Of a stretch of DNA of 64,000 nucleotides, positions 60,587-64,000 are shown in pieces; the first letter of the stretch is position 1; each line of letters opens with the position of its first letter. The translations under genes and the position numbers were made by a program. The notes under the pieces are model-generated. The model was not told the DNA's origin and made no database searches. It saw nothing but the letters and a program-made list of their open reading frames with translations. The stretch lies in contig NZ_JAPEOK010000001.1 in assembly GCF_026341515.1 (NCBI RefSeq), positions 1,674,001-1,738,000 of the forward strand. Direction: 5' to 3'. Source of the stretch: Streptomyces sp. NBC_00878 (lineage in GTDB: Bacteria; Actinomycetota; Actinomycetes; Streptomycetales; Streptomycetaceae).

Positions 60587-61129
60587 TCAGCCCCCGGCGA
60601 ACCGCACCTTCGAAGCCGTGACGACCGTGCCCAGGCGAGGGAAGTCCAGCTTCACGGATGCCTCGTGTTCGGGGCCGGTGAGGGCGGACATGGCGTCCTC
60701 GACGAAGACGAGGTCGTAGCCGAGGTCGCCGGCGGCGCGGGCGGTGGACTCGACGCCGAGGTTGGTGGCGATGCCGCCGAACACCAGCGAGGAGACGCCG
60801 CGTTCGCGGAGCCGCTCGTGCAGTCCGGTGCCCTGGAAGCCGCCGATGGTCCGCTTCACGATCTCGATGTCCCCGTCCGCCGCGAGCCCCGCCACCAGCC
60901 CGCTGCCGGGCGGCTGCTCGTGGACCCCGGCCCGCTCGACCCGCACGAGCACGACGGGCGCGCCGACCTGCCGGAAGGCGGCCGCCAACTCCTCGGCGGC
61001 GGTGACGACTTCGGTCCCCTTGTGGGGCTCCAGGGGCAGTCCGACGATGCGGTCCATCAGATCGACCAGCACGAGGGCGGTACGTGCGGGGTCGAGAGCG
61101 AGGCGGGGATCCATGTCCGGTGCGTTCAT
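60587..61129 (-). CDS. Isochorismatase-fold hydrolase family protein lacking the nucleophilic Cys
   Basis: 180 residues. Asp 23 (ALVLVDLMD) and Lys 92 (IEIVKRTIGGFQGT) of the cysteine-hydrolase triad are present. The expected Cys of GIATNxCVES is Gly 125 in FGGIATNLGVESTARAAGD. Amidohydrolases of this fold need the Cys, while true isochorismatases do without it. This subfamily recurs among bacteria, so the change is probably functional rather than decay. Convergent with fdhD; no pathway link is visible. ATG 61114 is an alternative start. Confidence 0.82.
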   Translation of the reverse strand: MNAPDMDPRLALDPARTALVLVDLMDRIVGLPLEPHKGTEVVTAAEELAAAFRQVGAPVVLVRVERAGVHEQPPGSGLVAGLAADGDIEIVKRTIGGFQGTGLHERLRERGVSSLVFGGIATNLGVESTARAAGDLGYDLVFVEDAMSALTGPEHEASVKLDFPRLGTVVTASKVRFAGG

Positions 61130-61405
61130 GACGGAACGTTAGCCCGCATCAGCCGTCCGTACCGGAAATCCGGATCAACAGGCCCATGAACTGCTCGGTT
61201 TGGACCACGTATCGGCAACAAGGTGCGCACCTGGAACCGGTGTGTATCGGGAACCGGTGGTACAGCCGGATATGACGCTCCGTCAGCACCCGTCCGGACG
61301 CACCACCGGGGCGGGCGCGTACCCCCGCGGCTCTTGCCTCGTTGCTCCGGACGACCTCGAACGGGCCCGTACGCACGGCCCGTCGTCCAGGTAGGAGGCA
61401 GTTAC

Positions 61406-61678
61406 TTGGATGCCGGTACCACCCTGCTCGGCTCGTTACTTGCCTGCGCGGGCGCGCTGGGCGCGGCTGTCGTGGCGTACTTGGGGAAGCGGGGCGAGAA
61501 CGCCCTGAACGGCTACTCCAGCCTGACCGAGAAGCTCCAGTCCGAGCGCGACCGCCTTGAGCGCCAGATCGCCGAACGCGACACGCGCATCGACGAGTTG
61601 TCGACGATGCACACCGCCGACCAGTCGGAGATCGCCCGTCTGCGACTCGACATCCACCGACTGGGAGGAGCGCCATGA
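61406..61678 (+). CDS. Small membrane protein with C-terminal coiled coil
   Basis: 90 residues from TTG 61406, chosen for the GGAGGC ribosome site seven bases upstream. One membrane helix (about 5-27; [20 protein letters not shown]) is followed by [20 protein letters not shown] and a heptad coiled coil ([32 protein letters not shown]). Holin-like or scaffolding in appearance. Its stop overlaps the start of the collagen-like gene (ATGA), so the two are a coupled pair. Similar neighbours occur in actinophage tail/lysis modules, but no other phage gene is here. Confidence 0.72.
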   Translation: MDAGTTLLGSLLACAGALGAAVVAYLGKRGENALNGYSSLTEKLQSERDRLERQIAERDTRIDELSTMHTADQSEIARLRLDIHRLGGAP

Positions 61679-62445
61679 ACCGGTTCCAGCGGCTGCTTGC
61701 CCTGCGCTGGCGCAGCATCTTCCTCGTCTGTGTGCTGATCGCGCTCAGCGGCATCGCGGTCATCCTGTGGGCGCGGATCGACGCCGGCGACCGCCGGGCC
61801 GACGAGCTGCGCGCCGAGGCCGACCGGCGCGGCGAGGCCGTGTCGACGCTGGTCCAGGACGTACGCGATCTGCGCGCCCAGGTCGAGGCCGGCGGCGGCA
61901 CCCCGGCGGCACCCGATCCGTCCGACGCCGTGGACGACCTGCTCGACCGGGTGCGGGTGCCCGCCGCGGCCCCCGGTGAACCGGGCGCCAAGGGCGACCG
62001 GGGCGCGACCGGTGCGGGCGGGGCACCCGGGCCCGGCGGCGGCCGCGGACCACGCGGCGAGACCGGGCCGCCCGGACCGTCGGGCTCCCCGGGTCCGCCC
62101 GGACCCTCGGGAGAGCCGGGAGAGCCCGGCGCGCCCGGCGAACCGGGTCCCGCGGGCGCCGACGGACTGAACGGAGCCCACGGCGCGGACGGAGCGGGTG
62201 GTCCCGCCGGGCCGCCCGGTTCCGACGGCTCACAGGGCTACCAGGGCCCGAAGGGCGATCCCGGCGCCAAGGGCGAGAAGGGCGACCCCGGCCCCTCCTG
62301 CCCGGACGGCTACACCCTCCAGGTACCCGCCGGCGACCCGGACGCCCTGGTCTGCCGCAGAACCGGCGGCGCGGCCCCCGCTCCCGAGCCCGCGGGGCTC
62401 CTCCCGGTGCCGCCGCCACTGCTCCGACGGAGGGAACTCGCCTAG
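61675..62445 (+). CDS. Membrane-anchored collagen-like protein
   Basis: 256 residues. Membrane helix about 12-33 ([20 protein letters not shown]), a coiled-coil stalk about 40-70 ([20 protein letters not shown]), a linker, then 36 uninterrupted Gly-X-Y triplets (about 101-208) such as [21 protein letters not shown] short C-terminal region with two Cys ([19 protein letters not shown]) and a Pro-rich tail end the protein. The triplets should form a rigid extracellular triple helix trimerised by the stalk. Coupled to the small coiled-coil membrane protein before it. Role (surface fibre, adhesion or phage-derived) unknown. Confidence 0.88.
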   Translation: MNRFQRLLALRWRSIFLVCVLIALSGIAVILWARIDAGDRRADELRAEADRRGEAVSTLVQDVRDLRAQVEAGGGTPAAPDPSDAVDDLLDRVRVPAAAPGEPGAKGDRGATGAGGAPGPGGGRGPRGETGPPGPSGSPGPPGPSGEPGEPGAPGEPGPAGADGLNGAHGADGAGGPAGPPGSDGSQGYQGPKGDPGAKGEKGDPGPSCPDGYTLQVPAGDPDALVCRRTGGAAPAPEPAGLLPVPPPLLRRRELA

Positions 62446-62764
62446 CGACGGCACGCTTCTTCGCGACCCGCGGCACCTGGTGTTCCACAGTCACCGGGCG
62501 GGCTCTCGTGATCATAGAAAGAGAAGAGGAGTCCGCCCGACCGCCGAATCGCGAACCCGCCCGACCGCCGAGGGGAGGCGCACACCACCACGCGGCACCA
62601 AGACCTCGTCCGCCGTGCGCCAACTTCCCCCGCCACGACCCGTGCACGCTTCTTGTGGGGTGCCTGAAAGCCCAAGTAGCGTCTGTGGCGCGCACGTTGG
62701 ACGTGGGATGTCCAGATGTCCAGACGTATCCAGATGTCCAGACGCATGAAGGGCAGGTCGCACC
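62446..62764. other. Intergenic region with short direct repeats before the sialidase gene
   Basis: 319 bases without a gene. CGCCCGACCGCCGA occurs twice near 62537-62570. ATGTCCAGA occurs twice near 62708-62745, as part of ATCCAGATGTCCAGACG-type units. The latter lie just ahead of the ribosome site GAAGGGCAGG and could be a regulator-binding array. No hairpin of note. Confidence 0.5.
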
Positions 62765-64000
62765 ATGCCGTCAAGCATTCGCGCACGTCTCAGATCCACT
62801 GCTCGCGCACGCCTCGGCTCCACCCTGACAGCGGTTCTCACCGCGACCGCGCTGCTCGGGCTGCCTAGCACCGCGCACGCCCAACCGGCCGACGGGCCGA
62901 CCGAATCCGCGAGGTCCGCCGCGTATACCGCGTCCACCGGGTCCACCGCGTCCACCGGGTTCGAGCAGCAGGTGCTCTTCAGGGCCTCGCAGGATCCCGG
63001 CTATGCCTGCTATCGCATCCCGGCCGTCGTGAAGACGACGAAGGGGACGCTGCTCGCGTTCGCCGAGGGCCGGGTGAACGACTGCAGCGACGCCGGCGAC
63101 ATAGACATCGTGCTCAAGCGCTCCACCGACGGCGGCCGCACCTGGGGCCCGCTCCAGGTCGTCAACGAGGGCGCGGGCGACACGCACGGCAACCCCGCCC
63201 CGATCGTGGACCGCGAGACCGGCCGCGTCGTACTGGCGGAGACGTACAACACGGGCCGTACGGACGGCCGGAACTGCGACGTGCCGTGCGACCGCACCCC
63301 GCACCTGCAGCACAGCGACGACGACGGGCTGACCTGGTCCGAGCCGCGCGATCTCAGCGACGAGATCCTGCCCGCCCACTGGAACTCCTGGTACGCGACC
63401 GGTCCCGTCCACGGCATCCAGCTGACCCGGGGCAGCCACGCGGGCCGGCTCGTCTTCGGCGTCAACACCGAGACGTGGAACGGCAGTCGGGTGAGCGCCA
63501 ACCACGCGGCGCTCATCGTCAGCGACGACGGCGGCGACCACTGGCGGATCGGGGCGACGGACTCCTGGCCGATCGCGGACGACGGCACGTTCCGGCAGAA
63601 GCCGTCCGAGGTGTCTATGACCGAGCGCGCCGACGGGACGATCCTCGTCAGCGGACGCGAGCAGGACGGCACCGCTCTCGGCCACCGCACCCAGGCCTTC
63701 AGCAGCGACGGCGGCGACAGCTTCGCCTCGCCCTTCCATGCCCTCCCGGACCTCTACGCGCCCCAGGTACAGGGTTCCACTCTGCGGGTGGGCAACCGCA
63801 TCCTGCTCGCCTGCCCTGGCGACCCGGACCGCCGCCGCACGATGACGATCCGCTCCTCCTACAACGGCGGACGCACCTGGGAAAGCGTGGACCGCGGCAA
63901 GGTCGTCACGACGGACTGGTCCGGGTACTCGGACATGGTGGACATCGGCGCCGACACGGTGGGCCTGATGTACGAGGGCGGCGCAGTGGACGCGCGCGAC
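62765..64000 (+). CDS. Secreted exo-alpha-sialidase (neuraminidase), cut by window end
   Basis: ATG 62765 with GAAGGGCAGG ahead; 412 codons are visible. Signal peptide about 1-40 (RLGSTLTAVLTATALLGLPS, then AHA). The six-bladed sialidase propeller begins with YACYRIPAVVKT (the YRIP motif with a catalytic-triad Arg) and FAEGRVNDCSDAGDIDIV. Five Asp-boxes follow (STDGGRTW, SDDDGLTW, SDDGGDHW, SSDGGDSF, SYNGGRTW). Releases terminal sialic acids from extracellular glycoconjugates. The C-terminal part, including the Tyr nucleophile region and any lectin domain, is outside the window. Confidence 0.92.
   Translation, partial: MPSSIRARLRSTARARLGSTLTAVLTATALLGLPSTAHAQPADGPTESARSAAYTASTGSTASTGFEQQVLFRASQDPGYACYRIPAVVKTTKGTLLAFAEGRVNDCSDAGDIDIVLKRSTDGGRTWGPLQVVNEGAGDTHGNPAPIVDRETGRVVLAETYNTGRTDGRNCDVPCDRTPHLQHSDDDGLTWSEPRDLSDEILPAHWNSWYATGPVHGIQLTRGSHAGRLVFGVNTETWNGSRVSANHAALIVSDDGGDHWRIGATDSWPIADDGTFRQKPSEVSMTERADGTILVSGREQDGTALGHRTQAFSSDGGDSFASPFHALPDLYAPQVQGSTLRVGNRILLACPGDPDRRRTMTIRSSYNGGRTWESVDRGKVVTTDWSGYSDMVDIGADTVGLMYEGGAVDARD

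Noticed and set aside
61406-62445. Prophage
   Set aside because: Only a holin-like and a collagen-like protein are seen; no capsid, terminase, tail or lysin gene.

Overview
This is high-GC actinobacterial DNA, almost certainly Streptomyces. Third-codon positions are nearly all G or C. GTG and TTG starts are common, and many operons are coupled by ATGA overlaps. The gene families (DUF5954, DUF2254, SCO3242-type prenyltransferase, ROK and FCD-GntR regulators, OFA transporters, secreted PKD/CBM6 enzymes) are typical of that genus.

Bases 1-14,860 are an accessory region next to a tRNA-Leu(GAG). It holds the end of a TIGR02679/DUF2399 (JetD-like) locus, a DUF5954 gene and a broken tyrosine integrase. 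After these comes an AT-richer patch with a truncated toxin or immunity fragment, a decaying IS256-family element, an orphan colicin-DNase-type immunity gene and an IS5-family scrap. A 2378-residue Rhs/HINT polymorphic toxin with its overlapping immunity gene follows. The stretch beside the tRNA contains remnants of a SAHH-like gene and of a large serine recombinase that runs into the tRNA. It reads as a repeatedly invaded integration hotspot.

Bases 15,000-27,300 hold a DUF2254 membrane protein, then two divergent transcription units. Leftward are sucC-sucD-like genes and an aldehyde dehydrogenase. Rightward are a ThDP-dependent lyase, formyl-CoA:oxalate CoA-transferase (frc), an ADP-forming acyl-CoA synthetase and an OFA (oxalate/formate) transporter. 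A perfect dyad lies between the two units. The likely role is oxalate or C2-acid breakdown to formate.

Bases 27,500-48,470 are all leftward. They comprise a Tat-exported TIM-barrel protein; a tightly coupled ebo-type cluster (phosphodiesterase, EboE, TatD/EboB, EboA, TIM-barrel, UbiA/EboC and an inositol-phosphate synthase); and a sugar operon (ROK regulator, ribose-type ABC transporter, Gfo/Idh/MocA oxidoreductase, TIM-barrel isomerase, secreted glucose/sorbosone dehydrogenase-PKD-CBM6, ThuA-DUF1080 lipoprotein). The last set resembles 3-keto-glycoside catabolism.

Bases 48,700-61,130 carry an NmrA-like protein, a PaaI thioesterase, a GntR regulator, a FabH-like ketosynthase, and a second OFA transporter with a 48-residue membrane partner. 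A broken panE gene follows, then an NAD-type formate dehydrogenase whose catalytic subunit is split over two genes placed at opposite ends of the operon. fdhD and an isochorismatase-fold protein close this part. A motif shared by three promoters hints that the GntR protein may link the two oxalate/formate loci.

Bases 61,400-64,000 hold a coupled coiled-coil membrane protein and collagen-like membrane protein, then a secreted sialidase cut by the window end.
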